64,000 nt of DNA from JBBWZH01 sp035544115 (GCA_963714145.1 OY970235.1:8060001-8124000), one strand, 5' to 3'. Positions 17,154 to 26,066 are shown, counted from the stretch's first letter. The notes: generated from the sequence alone by a model not told the origin. Program-made: numbers and translations.

Positions 17154-17818
17154 GCACGGGCGACCAGGGCTGGCGCCGGTCCACCGCGGAGGACCGGACG
17201 CTCAAGTCGCAGCTCGCCCGGGACTGGGCGCAGGCGGTCGCCTCGCTGGCCTACCGGCCGACCGCCCGCGCGGAGATCGAGTTGTACCTGCGCAGCCACC
17301 TGGAGACCTTGCACGACGCGCTGCTCGCGCAGCCGTTCAGCGCTGAGCCCGGCCGGCAGATCGGGGCCAGCCTGGTCCGCATCCACCTGACCAAGCCGGA
17401 GACCGTCGAGCAGACCCTGGTGCTGCTGGCCGACCGGCTGCTGACCGACCTCGGCCTGGACACGTACACCTTCCAGCACCAGCTCAACCGGTTGCTCGGC
17501 GCGCTGGCGCAGGGCTTCACCCGGGCGCTGCGGGACCGCGCGCTCTCCGACCTGGAGCAGGTCTGGGCCGCCGCGCTGGCGGTCAACCTCGGCCCGCCGC
17601 CGATCGCCGCGGCCGGCCCGCCGGAGCCGCCGGCCACCCCATCGCCACCCGCCACGCCACCGACCGATCCGCCGGCGGCCGATCAGCCGGCGGCCGAGCA
17701 GGCGCCGGCCGACCAGGCGCCGGCCGGCCAGCCGCCGGTCCGTGGGTTGCCACCGATCGGGCCGTCGCCGGACGAGCCGCCGGCGGCATCGGGCGGGATG
17801 GGATCATCCTCCCCGTGA
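17150..17818 (+). CDS. Stand-alone N-terminal domain of actinobacterial GGDEF-EAL proteins
   Basis: 222 residues from the ATG at 17150. Residues ~10-140 (LKSQLARDWAQAVASLAYRP, EIELYLRSHLETLHDALLAQ, GRQIGASLVRIHLTKPETVE, VLLADRLLTDLGLD) match my recollection of the helical region that precedes GGDEF-EAL in many Streptomyces and Micromonosporaceae proteins. Here no PAS, GGDEF or EAL follows: the last ~75 residues are Pro/Ala-rich with PADQPAAEQ-type repeats. It is either a truncated gene or a free partner protein. Its divergent neighbour is a GGDEF-EAL gene with a different, membrane N-terminus. MTA phosphorylase follows 73 bp downstream. Confidence 0.6.
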   Translation: MSTGDQGWRRSTAEDRTLKSQLARDWAQAVASLAYRPTARAEIELYLRSHLETLHDALLAQPFSAEPGRQIGASLVRIHLTKPETVEQTLVLLADRLLTDLGLDTYTFQHQLNRLLGALAQGFTRALRDRALSDLEQVWAAALAVNLGPPPIAAAGPPEPPATPSPPATPPTDPPAADQPAAEQAPADQAPAGQPPVRGLPPIGPSPDEPPAASGGMGSSSP

Positions 17819-17891
17819 TCGGTGCGGCTGTGGTCGGGACGGCGGTGCCCGGTGCGGCGGTCGTGCCGCGAGGCGACGTGAGGAGCAGCGG

Positions 17892-18707
17892 ATGACGGGT
17901 GGTACGCCCCGCGCGGAGATCGGCGTGATCGGCGGCAGCGGGCTCTACTCGTTCCTCGCCGACGCCGTCGAGGTGCCGGTGTCCACACCGTACGGGCCGC
18001 CGTCCGATCCGCTGGTGATCGGGGACGTCGGCGGCCGGCAGGTGGCGTTCCTGCCCCGGCACGGGCGCGACCACCGGTTTCCGCCGCACCGCATCAACTA
18101 CCGGGCCAACCTCTGGGCGCTGCGCTCGGTCGGGGTGCGACAGGTGCTCGGCCCGTGCGCGGTCGGCTCGCTGCACGCCACCCTCGGCCCGGGCACATTC
18201 GTGCTGCCCGACCAGCTCGTCGACCGGACCACGAGCCGGGTGCAGACCTACTTCGACGCGGGCGCCACGCACATCGCGCTGGCCGATCCGTACTGCCCGG
18301 ACGGACGGTCCACTGTGGCCGCTACCGCCGCCGGCGCCGGTCTGCCGATTGTGGACGGTGGCGTGATGGTGGTGATCGAGGGGCCGCGCTTCTCCACCCG
18401 GGCCGAGTCGCGGTGGTACGCCGCGCAGGGCTGGTCACTGGTGAACATGACCGGCCACCCGGAGGCTGTGCTGGCCCGGGAACTGGCGCTGTGCTACACG
18501 GCCGTCGCGCTGGTGACCGATGTGGACGCCGGCGTGGACGCGGAGTCCGCGGTGGACCAGGAGGAGGTGTTCCGGGTCTTCGGCGAGAACGTGGCGAAGC
18601 TGCGCGACCTGTTGTTCGCGGTCATCCCCGCGCTGCCGGCGGAACGCAGCTGCCTGTGCACGCACGCGCACGACGGCCTCACCCTGCCGATCACGCTGCC
18701 GGAGTAA
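17892..18707 (+). CDS. mtnP: S-methyl-5'-thioadenosine phosphorylase
   Basis: 271 residues, ATG behind GAGGAG. It cleaves methylthioadenosine with phosphate into adenine and methylthioribose-1-phosphate in methionine salvage. Signature runs are IGVIGGSGLYSFLADAV, FLPRHGRDHRFPPHRINYRA, VVIEGPRFSTRAESRWYAAQ and NMTGHPEAVLARELALCY. The region that selects the base reads LVTDVDAG where many MTAPs have DYD, so inosine-type activity cannot be excluded. It is a cytosolic homo-oligomer in known members. It is convergent with the oxidoreductase at 18754. Confidence 0.88.
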   Translation: MTGGTPRAEIGVIGGSGLYSFLADAVEVPVSTPYGPPSDPLVIGDVGGRQVAFLPRHGRDHRFPPHRINYRANLWALRSVGVRQVLGPCAVGSLHATLGPGTFVLPDQLVDRTTSRVQTYFDAGATHIALADPYCPDGRSTVAATAAGAGLPIVDGGVMVVIEGPRFSTRAESRWYAAQGWSLVNMTGHPEAVLARELALCYTAVALVTDVDAGVDAESAVDQEEVFRVFGENVAKLRDLLFAVIPALPAERSCLCTHAHDGLTLPITLPE

Positions 18708-18753
18708 CCCATCCACCCCGGCGGGGCCGGCGGGTGGCCCGGCCGGGCGGGGG

Positions 18754-19740
18754 TCAGGTGGTCGGGCCGGTGGCCGCGCGGATGCGGTCCAGCACGGCGG
18801 CGCCGGCCCGGGACTGGCTCAGCGGCACCAGGGTGGCCGGCTCGCCGCGAACCGCCCGGGAGACCTCCTCGACCATCAGCCGGTACGCGTTGGTCGGCGG
18901 CCAGGTCGAGTCGGTCGGCGGGGCGTCGCCGGTGCGCAGCCGCAGCGTCGCCGGTTCGGTCGCGGCGCTGTACGCCGGCGACACCAGTTCCAGCGTGCCG
19001 GTGGTGCCGGTGATCTCCAGCCGCTGCTCGGCGCTGCCGGTGAAGCCGGCCAGTATCTCGGCGGTGGCGCCGCCGGCGAACCGCAGCTCGGCCACGGTCA
19101 GCAGGTCCGCGCCGGTGGGCCAGAGCTCGGCCCGCGCGGTCACCTCGGTCGGGCGCTGCCAGCCGAACGCCCAGAGCGCGCCGGCGATCGCGTAGCAGCC
19201 GACGTCGTACAGCGAGCCGCCGCCGAGCCCGGGGTCGAACCGGTAGTTGCCGGCGGCCGGCGGGGTGCCGCCGTCGAACCGGGCGACCACCCGGCGCACG
19301 GTGCCGACCGCGCCGTCGCCGACCAGTTGCTCGGCCTCCCGGGTCCGTGGGTGCCAGCGGTTCCAGACCGCCTCGACCAGCAGCAGGTCGGCCCGGTCGG
19401 CCGCGGCGGTCATCTCGTCCACTTCGGCCGCGGTCAGCCCGAGCGGCTTCTCGCAGAGCACGTGCTTGCCGGCGGCCAGCGCGGCGAGCGTCCACTGCCG
19501 GTGCACCTCGTTGTGCAACGAGACGTAGACGGCTTCCACGTTCTCATCGGCCAGCAGGTCGGCATAGCCGGCGTACACCACGGCCGGCGCCAGCCCGGCA
19601 GCGCGGTCGGGGTCGCGGGCGGCGGCGGCATGCAGCACCGCGCCGTCCGCGGCGGCTAACGCCGGGCCGAGGCTGCTGTAGGCAATTCCACCGGCGCCCA
19701 GGAAACCCCAGCGGACGGGCGAGACAGGCATGAGATCCAT
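18754..19740 (-). CDS. Gfo/Idh/MocA family oxidoreductase
   Basis: 328 residues from ATG 19740; ATG 19731 is equally possible. The dinucleotide fold begins VRWGFLGAGGIAYSSLGPAL. The family motif AGKHVLCEKPLGLTAAEVD carries the EKP catalytic Lys. The second domain has GGGSLYDVGCYAIAGALWAF, whose Asp/Gly pattern lines the sugar site. Such enzymes oxidise or dehydrate sugars, inositols or related compounds with NAD(P). The sugar ABC operon begins to its right in the same direction, so a role in sugar use is possible. Confidence 0.88.
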   Translation of the reverse strand: MDLMPVSPVRWGFLGAGGIAYSSLGPALAAADGAVLHAAAARDPDRAAGLAPAVVYAGYADLLADENVEAVYVSLHNEVHRQWTLAALAAGKHVLCEKPLGLTAAEVDEMTAAADRADLLLVEAVWNRWHPRTREAEQLVGDGAVGTVRRVVARFDGGTPPAAGNYRFDPGLGGGSLYDVGCYAIAGALWAFGWQRPTEVTARAELWPTGADLLTVAELRFAGGATAEILAGFTGSAEQRLEITGTTGTLELVSPAYSAATEPATLRLRTGDAPPTDSTWPPTNAYRLMVEEVSRAVRGEPATLVPLSQSRAGAAVLDRIRAATGPTT

Positions 19741-19914
19741 CCATTCGCTTGCTCAATTGGCCGCGTGTGTGCAGCATCGGGCGAAACGCCAATGCGGCCA
19801 TCCCGACTGGTCGAGCCTAGTCGGCGATCCTGCGGGCCTCCCTGGTGGACAGTGCCGGGTTGACCCTCCGAACGGCCCGTTAGGCCAGGTCCAGCCCGGT
19901 GTCGCACCGGACGG

Positions 19915-21030
19915 TCACGGGGTGGCAGCGGGCTCGGCCGGGGCGTCGGCGGCAGGTGCCGCGATCAGGTCGCCGGCACCGGCCCGGTAGAGCAGCGCGC
20001 GGCCGGGTACCGGAGTGAGCCAGCCGTCCGCGCCGATGTCCGGCTCGGCACCCTCCGGCACGGTCACCGCCACCGTCACGTCGCCGACCTCCACCGAGAC
20101 CAGCGAGGCGGTGCCGAGATCTTCGACGATCGCGACGGTGCCGGCGATCGCGCCGTCGACCGGTTCGCCCGACAGCGTCAGGTATTCCGGCCGGACCCCG
20201 AACACCACCTCGTCCCCGTCGGTCACCAGGCCGCGCGCGGCCGCCGGGATCCGCACCGTGCCGCCGGGGATCCGCACGCTCTCGCCGGCCACCGTCCCGG
20301 GCAGCAGGTTCATCGGGGTGGAGCCGATGAAGCTGGCCACGAACAGGTTGGCCGGCCGGTGGAACACCTGTTTCGGCGTGCCGAGCTGGCGGATCCGGCC
20401 GGCCTCCATCACCGCGATCCGGTCGGCCAGCGCGAGCGCCTCGGCCTGGTCGTGGGTGACGAAGACGGTGGTGACGCCGAGGTCGCGCTGCAGCCGCTTG
20501 AGGAACGTGCGGGCCTCCAGCCGCAGCCGGGCGTCCAGATTGGACAGCGGCTCGTCGAACAGGAACAGCGCCGGCCGGCTGACGATGGCCCGGGCCAGCG
20601 CGGCCCGCTGCTGCTGCCCACCCGACAGCTCCGCCGGCCGCCGCTCCAGCAGCGTGCTGAGGCTCAGCCCGGCCGCGGTCTGCGCCGCCTGGTCGTGCCG
20701 CTGGGCCCGGCCGACGCCGCGGATCCGCAGCGGGTAGGCGATGTTGTCCTGCACGGTCATGTGCGGGAAGAGCGCGTAGTCCTGGAAGACCATGGCCACG
20801 TCGCGCCGGCCCGGCGACAGCCCGGTCACGTCTCTGTCACCTATGGACAATCGGCCGGTGGTCGGCGTCTCCAACCCGGCGATCGTCCGCAGCAGCGTGG
20901 TCTTGCCGCAGCCGGACGGCCCGAGCAGCGCGAAGAACTCGCCGTCCACAACGGACAGATCGAGATCGTCCACCGCGCGCACCCCGCCCGGGTACACCTT
21001 GGACAGTCCGGTGAGCGTGAGGTCGGCCAT
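19915..21030 (-). CDS. Sugar ABC importer ATP-binding protein
   Basis: 371 residues; the ATG overlaps the permease stop (TGATG at 21032-21028). MalK/UgpC type: Walker A GPSGCGKTTLL, Q-loop MVFQDYALFPHMTV, signature LSGGQQQRAALARAI, Walker B ALFLFDEPLSNLD and H-loop VFVTHDQAEAL. The last ~120 residues form the TOBE regulatory domain (VFGVRPEYLTLSG). It powers uptake through the two permeases just upstream. It ends the operon; the C-terminus is Ala/Pro-rich. Confidence 0.92.
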   Translation of the reverse strand: MADLTLTGLSKVYPGGVRAVDDLDLSVVDGEFFALLGPSGCGKTTLLRTIAGLETPTTGRLSIGDRDVTGLSPGRRDVAMVFQDYALFPHMTVQDNIAYPLRIRGVGRAQRHDQAAQTAAGLSLSTLLERRPAELSGGQQQRAALARAIVSRPALFLFDEPLSNLDARLRLEARTFLKRLQRDLGVTTVFVTHDQAEALALADRIAVMEAGRIRQLGTPKQVFHRPANLFVASFIGSTPMNLLPGTVAGESVRIPGGTVRIPAAARGLVTDGDEVVFGVRPEYLTLSGEPVDGAIAGTVAIVEDLGTASLVSVEVGDVTVAVTVPEGAEPDIGADGWLTPVPGRALLYRAGAGDLIAAPAADAPAEPAATP

Positions 21031-21866
21031 CAGGACTTGATCCCTCCGTGGAAGCGGAAGCCGTACCGCCGGTTCACGAACAGGTACATGACCACCACCG
21101 GTACCGAGTACGCCAGCGAGAAGGTCGAGATCAGGGCCAGGTTCGGCTGGCCGCCCTCGGTGTAGAAGGTGCGCATCACCACCGCGGCCGGCTGCTTGTC
21201 CGGGTTCAGCAGCAGGATGAACGGGATCAGGAAGTTGCCCCAGACGTTCACCACCGCCCAGACCGCGATCGTGGCCAGCCCGGGCCGGACGATCGGCACC
21301 ACGATGTGCCGCAGGATCTGCAGCGGCGAGGCGCCGAACACCCGGGCCGACTCCTCGTACGAGCGCGGGGTGGCGTCCATGAAGTCCTTGAGGATGAAGA
21401 TGGCCGCCGGCAGCAGGCCGCCGGTGAGCACCAGCACCACCCCGGCCCGGCTGTCGATCAGGTTCAGCTGGAACATCAGCAGGAAGATCGGCACCATCGC
21501 CGCGGTGCCGGTCACGATGGAGGACAGCAGCAGCAGCACGTAGAGCAGCCCGTCCCGGCCCGGAATCCGCACCCGGGACAGCGAATACGCGGCCAGCGCG
21601 CCGCAGACCACGGCCAGCACCGCGCTGCCGCCCGCGATCAGTACCGAGTTCCACAGCGACCGCAGCGCGTACGGGTTGTCCTGCAGCGCCCGGAAGTTCT
21701 TCAGCGAGAAGTCCGGCCAGGACGGGGTCAGGCCCGGCGTCGCGTCGAACGGCGCCGACACCAGCCACAGCATCGGCAGCGCGAAGAACGCGGTGATCGC
21801 CGCGATGAACGTATAGAAGCCGATCCGGGCCAGCGCCCGCCGCACCGCCGGATCCAGCCGCGTCAT
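21030..21866 (-). CDS. Sugar ABC importer permease (MalG type)
   Basis: 278 residues, the ATG overlapping the preceding permease stop (ATGA). Six hydrophobic segments are visible, beginning FIAAITAFFALPMLWLVSAP. The coupling helix shows the EAA-like motif SARVFGASPLQILRHIVVPI. It ends in RYGFRFHGGIKS. With the permease at 21863 it forms the membrane channel of a family-1 carbohydrate importer. Confidence 0.9.
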   Translation of the reverse strand: MTRLDPAVRRALARIGFYTFIAAITAFFALPMLWLVSAPFDATPGLTPSWPDFSLKNFRALQDNPYALRSLWNSVLIAGGSAVLAVVCGALAAYSLSRVRIPGRDGLLYVLLLLSSIVTGTAAMVPIFLLMFQLNLIDSRAGVVLVLTGGLLPAAIFILKDFMDATPRSYEESARVFGASPLQILRHIVVPIVRPGLATIAVWAVVNVWGNFLIPFILLLNPDKQPAAVVMRTFYTEGGQPNLALISTFSLAYSVPVVVMYLFVNRRYGFRFHGGIKS

Positions 21867-22723
21867 CGGCGCTCCCGCAGCAGTCGTAGGTAGAACATCG
21901 CGATCACCAGGTTGATCAGCAGCATCAGCAGCGAGATGGCCGCGCCGTAGCCGAGTTGCCCGTCGAAGATCGCGGTGTTGTAGATGTAGACCGGCAGCGT
22001 CTCCGAGTGGCGCTCCGGCCCGCCCGCGGTGATGAGGTACGGGGTGAAGTCGTTGAACGTCCACAGGCTGATCAGCAGCGTGTTGGTCAGCAGGTGGCCG
22101 CGCACGTGCGGGAACACCACGTCCCGCAGCAGCGCGAAGGTGGACGCGCCGACCAGCCTGGCCGCCTCCAGTTGGGACGGCGGCACCGTGCGCAGCGCCG
22201 CGCCGAACAGCAGCAGCGAGAACGCGGTGCCGTGCCAGGTGTTGAAGACGATCAGCGAGGCCATCGGGTGGTTCACCAGCCAGGCCTTGCCGCTGGTGCC
22301 GAGGATCGCGTTCAGCGTTCCGCTGTCCCGGTCCAGGAAGGCGATCCAGAGGAACGCGACCACCGAGGACGGCAGGATCCAGGCCAGCAGCACCAGCGCC
22401 TCGACCAGCCCGCGCACCCAGCCGCGGGCGGTCCGCAGCGTCCAGGCCAGGGTGAAGCCGAGGATGGTCTGCCCGATGATGGCCGAACCGAAGACGAACA
22501 GCAGGGTCAGCCCGAGCGCGTTGTGGAACCGGCCGTCCGACAGCGCGTTCGTGTAGTTGTCGACGCCGACCAGTTCCGGGGCCTTGGCGGCCTTGCCGGT
22601 CAGCCGGTAGTTGGTCAGCCCCAGGTAGAGGGTCCAGACCGCGGGGAAGACCAGGAACGCCGCGATCAGCGCCAGCGCCGGTGCGACGAACGCGACCGCC
22701 CGGCCCCGGCCCAGGCCGGCCAC
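21863..22723 (-). CDS. Sugar ABC importer permease (MalF type)
   Basis: The protein has about 286 residues from the GTG at 22723. An in-frame start at 22855 is possible but would overlap the binding-protein gene by 74 bp and place a 30-bp hairpin in the coding region. Membrane segments begin AVAFVAPALALIAAFLVFPA. The EAA loop reads LEAARLVGASTFALLRDVVF followed by PHV. It pairs with the MalG-type permease. A hairpin just upstream of the preferred start separates it from the binding-protein gene. Confidence 0.85.
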   Translation of the reverse strand: MAGLGRGRAVAFVAPALALIAAFLVFPAVWTLYLGLTNYRLTGKAAKAPELVGVDNYTNALSDGRFHNALGLTLLFVFGSAIIGQTILGFTLAWTLRTARGWVRGLVEALVLLAWILPSSVVAFLWIAFLDRDSGTLNAILGTSGKAWLVNHPMASLIVFNTWHGTAFSLLLFGAALRTVPPSQLEAARLVGASTFALLRDVVFPHVRGHLLTNTLLISLWTFNDFTPYLITAGGPERHSETLPVYIYNTAIFDGQLGYGAAISLLMLLINLVIAMFYLRLLRERR

Positions 22724-22730
22724 GTCGGTC

Positions 22731-22760
22731 GGGGCCGCCCGCCGGGTGGCGGGCGGCCCC
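22731..22760 (-). promoter_or_regulatory. Stem-loop between binding-protein and permease genes
   Basis: GGGGCCGCCCGCC, loop GGGT and GGCGGGCGGCCCC form a perfect 13-bp stem. It lies 22 bp after the stop of the binding-protein gene and 8 bp before the preferred permease start, with no U-run. It likely protects or attenuates the message so that more binding protein than permease is made. Confidence 0.65.
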
Positions 22761-22781
22761 GGTTCCGGCGCTACCGCGAGG

Positions 22782-24200
22782 TCAGGAGGTGGCGACGTTG
22801 CCGCTGCCACCGACGGCCTTCTGCACAGTGGACTGGTAGGTGGCGGCGGCGGCATCCGGGCTCTTGCCGGCCACCACGTCGGCGGTCGCCTGCTGCAGCG
22901 CCGCCGACACCTGCGGGTAGACGGCCAGCCCCGGCCGGTACGCGGTCAGCGGCAGCACCTGCTTGGCGATGAAGTCGAGCATCGGGTCGGCGGTGAGCAC
23001 CTCGCTGTTCACGTCGGTCCGCTGGGTGAGCCGGGCGCTGCCGGCCAGCAGCGCCTTGGTCGCCTCGGCCGAGTTCATGAACGCCAGCAGCTGCCAGGCC
23101 TGCTGCGGGAACTTGGTGTTCGGGTTGATCGACCGCCCGCCACCGCCGGACATGCTGACGAAGTCCTGCCCGCGCACGCCCGCGCCGGGCCGGATCGCCG
23201 GGATCTTGGCGTACCCGACGACCTCGTCCCGGTTCTTCATCGGGGCGATGCCGGCCTTCGGCTCGATCACCGAGCGCCAGAAGTAGTCGCTCTCCAGCAG
23301 GATGCCGATCTTGCCGGCGGCGAAGTCGGCGAACGACTTGTCCCGGCCCTTGGCCTCCTGCTGCAGGGTCTTGTCGCCCAGCCCGGCGCCGTAGATCTGC
23401 TGGTACAGCGTGAGCAGCTCCTTGACGTTGCTGGTCGCGCCCTGCCACTTCTTGCTGTCCGGGTCGTAGATCTCCTTGCCGGTGCCGACCAGCAGCGGCA
23501 GCGCGCCCTGCATCGTGGTCGCCTCGCCCATCGCGGTGCCGGCGTTGATCTGGATCGGCGCCGGCACCCCGGCCGCCTTCAGCTTCTGCCCGGCGCTGAT
23601 CACGTCCGCCCAGCTGGTCGGCTGCCAGTCGGCCGGCAGCCCGGCCCGGGTCAGCAGCGTCTTGTTGAAGAACAGCACCCGACCGTCCGTTCCGGACGGG
23701 ACGCCGTACCGCTTGTCGGTAAAGGACATGTTCTGCTGCACGGTCGGCGGGATCTGGGCCCAGCCGTCCCACTTGCTCACCGCGTCGCCGCCGACAACGT
23801 CGTCCAGCGGCTTGAGGTAGCCCGCCTCGGCGAACTCGCCGACCCAGATCCCGTCCAGGCTGACGATGTCGGCGCCACCGCCGGCCTTCAGGTCGAGCGC
23901 GAGCTTCGCCTTGTACTGCTCATCGTCCACACCGGACGGTTGGAACTTGATCGTGGCGTTGATGCCGTCCTGCTTGAGCTTGGCGGTGAACGTGGGGATC
24001 ACGTACTTGGTGACCCAATCCGCCTCGACCGCGTTCTTGCCGCCGGCGATGGCGTTCGCCGAGATTGTCAGCGTCACGTCTTTGGCGCCCGAACCCCGGT
24101 TCGGATCGGCGTTGTCGTCCTTGGCGCCCAGGCATGCCGTGGTGGTCAGTGCCACCGCGGCCAGCGCGGCTGCCAGGGTGGTCGCGTTGCTGCGTCGCAC
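22782..24200 (-). CDS. Sugar ABC importer substrate-binding lipoprotein
   Basis: 472 residues from the GTG at 24200 behind GGGAGG; a longer frame to 24245 is unlikely. The lipoprotein signal ends TTTAC with Cys 23. The body is a cluster-1 (MalE/UgpB-like) binding protein: VTLTISANAIAGGKNAVEAD, DIVSLDGIWVGEFAEAGYLK, DKRYGVPSGTDGRVLFFNKT and PNTKFPQQAWQLLAFMNSAE. It captures an oligosaccharide or glycoside outside the cell and hands it to the permeases downstream. A sigma-factor gene ends about 100 bp upstream on the same strand. Confidence 0.9.
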   Translation of the reverse strand: MRRSNATTLAAALAAVALTTTACLGAKDDNADPNRGSGAKDVTLTISANAIAGGKNAVEADWVTKYVIPTFTAKLKQDGINATIKFQPSGVDDEQYKAKLALDLKAGGGADIVSLDGIWVGEFAEAGYLKPLDDVVGGDAVSKWDGWAQIPPTVQQNMSFTDKRYGVPSGTDGRVLFFNKTLLTRAGLPADWQPTSWADVISAGQKLKAAGVPAPIQINAGTAMGEATTMQGALPLLVGTGKEIYDPDSKKWQGATSNVKELLTLYQQIYGAGLGDKTLQQEAKGRDKSFADFAAGKIGILLESDYFWRSVIEPKAGIAPMKNRDEVVGYAKIPAIRPGAGVRGQDFVSMSGGGGRSINPNTKFPQQAWQLLAFMNSAEATKALLAGSARLTQRTDVNSEVLTADPMLDFIAKQVLPLTAYRPGLAVYPQVSAALQQATADVVAGKSPDAAAATYQSTVQKAVGGSGNVATS

Positions 24201-24258
24201 GGGGACCTCCCGGAAGTGGGCCAGATGTGGACAACATGTCACCACTTGGCCGGGGAAG

Positions 24259-24268
24259 TAAACCGTTT
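24259..24268. promoter_or_regulatory. Possible LacI-type operator before the importer operon
   Basis: TAAACCGTTT is a short imperfect palindrome of the A/T-CG-A/T kind bound by LacI-family regulators, about 60 bp before the binding-protein start. No regulator gene is adjacent, so this is weak. Confidence 0.2.
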
Positions 24269-24299
24269 GAGCGGCGCGCCCCGAGAACGGTTGGGCTGA

Positions 24300-25853
24300 T
24301 TAGCCGATGTCACCGGGCGGCGGGCATGGGTTCACCGCGATGTCGTCATCGGATAGTGCCGGTTCGAGGCCGGATGTCGCGGCCGTCCAGTCCAGGTTGG
24401 GGCCGCCGCTAGGCATGGTCACCGGGAGCGTCCAGACGCCTTCGGAAGCCGGATTCATCGGCTGCGAAACCTGCTTGCCGCTCGGGTCGGTATAGATGGC
24501 CATAACCGACTTCGGCGTCGCGTCGTGAACTGTGGCGATGAGATTGGCAACCCAGCTTCGGTTCGGGCAGGCGGTGTCGTCGGTCGTGTTGGACGCGACG
24601 AGACCCGGCTTCGGGGGCGGTGGCGGCCGAGTCGTGGTGCGGGGTGGGGTGGTGGTGCGGACCGGGGGCGGCGCGACCGTGGTGCGCCGGGTGGTGGTCG
24701 GCGGTGCGACGGTGACCGTCGGCTGCCCCGGCGGCGGTGCGGCCAGCGTGGTAGTGGCCGGCGGCGCGGTCGTGGTGGCCGCCGCGGTCGTGGTCGCCGC
24801 CGGCGTCGTACCGTCCACAGTGGAGTCCGGCGGGTCGGTGGTGGGCTGGTCGGTGGCGATCGGCTGGGTGGTGCCGGTGCCGGCGGCGACCGTCTCGCCG
24901 GCGGCCTTCTTCGGCTCCGGCCCGGACAGCATGGTGTACGCGCCGATCACCAGCAGCACCAGCACGACCGCCGCGGCGGCGGCCCAGGCGGGCCCGAACT
25001 TGGGCCGGCGGCGTTTCAGTGGCAGCGGGAAGCCGTCCGGCCGGTACGGGCCGGCCCGGCTGGCCAGCGTCGCCCAGGACGAGACCAGCCGCAGGTCGCC
25101 GGCGTCGTGCATGATCCGGTCCCGCAGTTGCGGCGGCGCGATCAGGAACGGCACCCCGGCCAGCAGCGCGGCCGCGCTGACCCGGCGCCGGCGCTGCTCG
25201 CCGCAGATGTCGCAGCGTTCCAGGTGCCGGCCCACCCGCTTGCGCAGCAGCGGGGTCAGCCGGCCGTCCCAATCGCCGAGGATCCCGTCCAGCTCGGCGC
25301 AGTCCTGCCGGCCGGTGCGGGCCACGATCAACACGGCCAGCGCGCGTTCCAGCTGGCCGCGGGCCCGCGACGCCAGCGCGTGCGCGTGGTTGGCCGAAAC
25401 GCCCAGCGCGTCGGCCAGGTCGGCGCCCTCCAGCCCGTGCCGGACGGTCAGCTCGAGCACCTCGCGCTCGGCCGGGTTGAGCGACTCGGCGGCCGCCCAG
25501 ACCAGTTCGCGCATCTCGCCGGCGCGCAGGCCCGCTTCCAGGTCGGCGTTCTCGTCGGTCACGTCGCCGGCCTCGTCCAGCCCGGCGGTGCGCTTGCGGT
25601 CCCGCAGGATGCGCAGGCATTCGTTGCGCGCGATCGCGTACAACCAGGGCCGCAGCCGGCCCGGGTCGCGCAGCTGGGCGGCCCGGACCCGGGCCACCAG
25701 CAGGGTGTCGTGCAGGGCGTCGGCGGCCGCGTCCCGATCCCGCAGCATGGTCGTGCAGTAGGCGTAGAGGCGGTCGGCGTACACGTCGTACACCCCGGCC
25801 AACCCGCGTGGATCGCCGTCGACGAGCAGCTCGACGAGCAGGCGGTCGTCCAC
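24300..25853 (-). CDS. ECF sigma factor fused to zinc finger, membrane segment and external domain
   Basis: 517 residues from the GTG at 25853. Region 2 spans ~1-80 (GLAGVYDVYADRLYAYCTTM, RLRPWLYAIARNECLRILRD). Region 4 spans ~105-165 (LNPAEREVLELTVRHGLEGA, then DLADALGVSANHAHALASRA). Next comes an anti-sigma-like zinc motif ending RHLERCDICGEQ. Then one membrane segment (AAAAAVVLVLLVIGAYTML), a Pro/Thr-rich linker of ~100 residues, and a final ~85-residue domain bounded by two Cys. So sigma factor, likely inhibitor and sensor are one chain, the external domain facing outward. The start lies seven bases behind TAGCGT (25866-25861), consistent with a leaderless mRNA. The importer operon follows on the same strand. 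Confidence 0.82.
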   Translation of the reverse strand: MDDRLLVELLVDGDPRGLAGVYDVYADRLYAYCTTMLRDRDAAADALHDTLLVARVRAAQLRDPGRLRPWLYAIARNECLRILRDRKRTAGLDEAGDVTDENADLEAGLRAGEMRELVWAAAESLNPAEREVLELTVRHGLEGADLADALGVSANHAHALASRARGQLERALAVLIVARTGRQDCAELDGILGDWDGRLTPLLRKRVGRHLERCDICGEQRRRRVSAAALLAGVPFLIAPPQLRDRIMHDAGDLRLVSSWATLASRAGPYRPDGFPLPLKRRRPKFGPAWAAAAAVVLVLLVIGAYTMLSGPEPKKAAGETVAAGTGTTQPIATDQPTTDPPDSTVDGTTPAATTTAAATTTAPPATTTLAAPPPGQPTVTVAPPTTTRRTTVAPPPVRTTTPPRTTTRPPPPPKPGLVASNTTDDTACPNRSWVANLIATVHDATPKSVMAIYTDPSGKQVSQPMNPASEGVWTLPVTMPSGGPNLDWTAATSGLEPALSDDDIAVNPCPPPGDIG

Positions 25854-25958
25854 GGACTGGACGCTAGCGCGTTGTCCGTCCAGATGTAGGCCGGTTGGGT
25901 GCGATACCCCCGACCGGCGGGTAGCCGCTCGGGGGCTGTGCACCTAAGTGCAGACCGA

Positions 25959-26002
25959 ACCGGGTGGAGGCCCGATCCCCTCATCCCGGGCCTCCACCCG
26001 GT
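25959..26002 (-). terminator. Strong hairpin after the first low-complexity membrane gene
   Basis: ACCGGGTGGAGGCCCG and its exact complement form a 16-bp stem with a 12-base loop, 65 bp past the stop of the gene at 26067. Confidence 0.8.
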
Positions 26003-26066
26003 GGCTCCCGGCCGGCGCCGGTCCCACCTACCGCGCGCCGGGTACCGGTCGATCACCGCCGCGGCG

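Noticed and set aside
19915..21768. Extended frame joining the ABC ATPase to an upstream stretch
   Set aside because: Upstream residues are a shadow of the permease; the ATG at 21030 overlaps the permease stop.
24222..24238. Single TTGTCCACA DnaA-box match
   Set aside because: One box alone does not make an origin, and no dnaA or dnaN genes are near.
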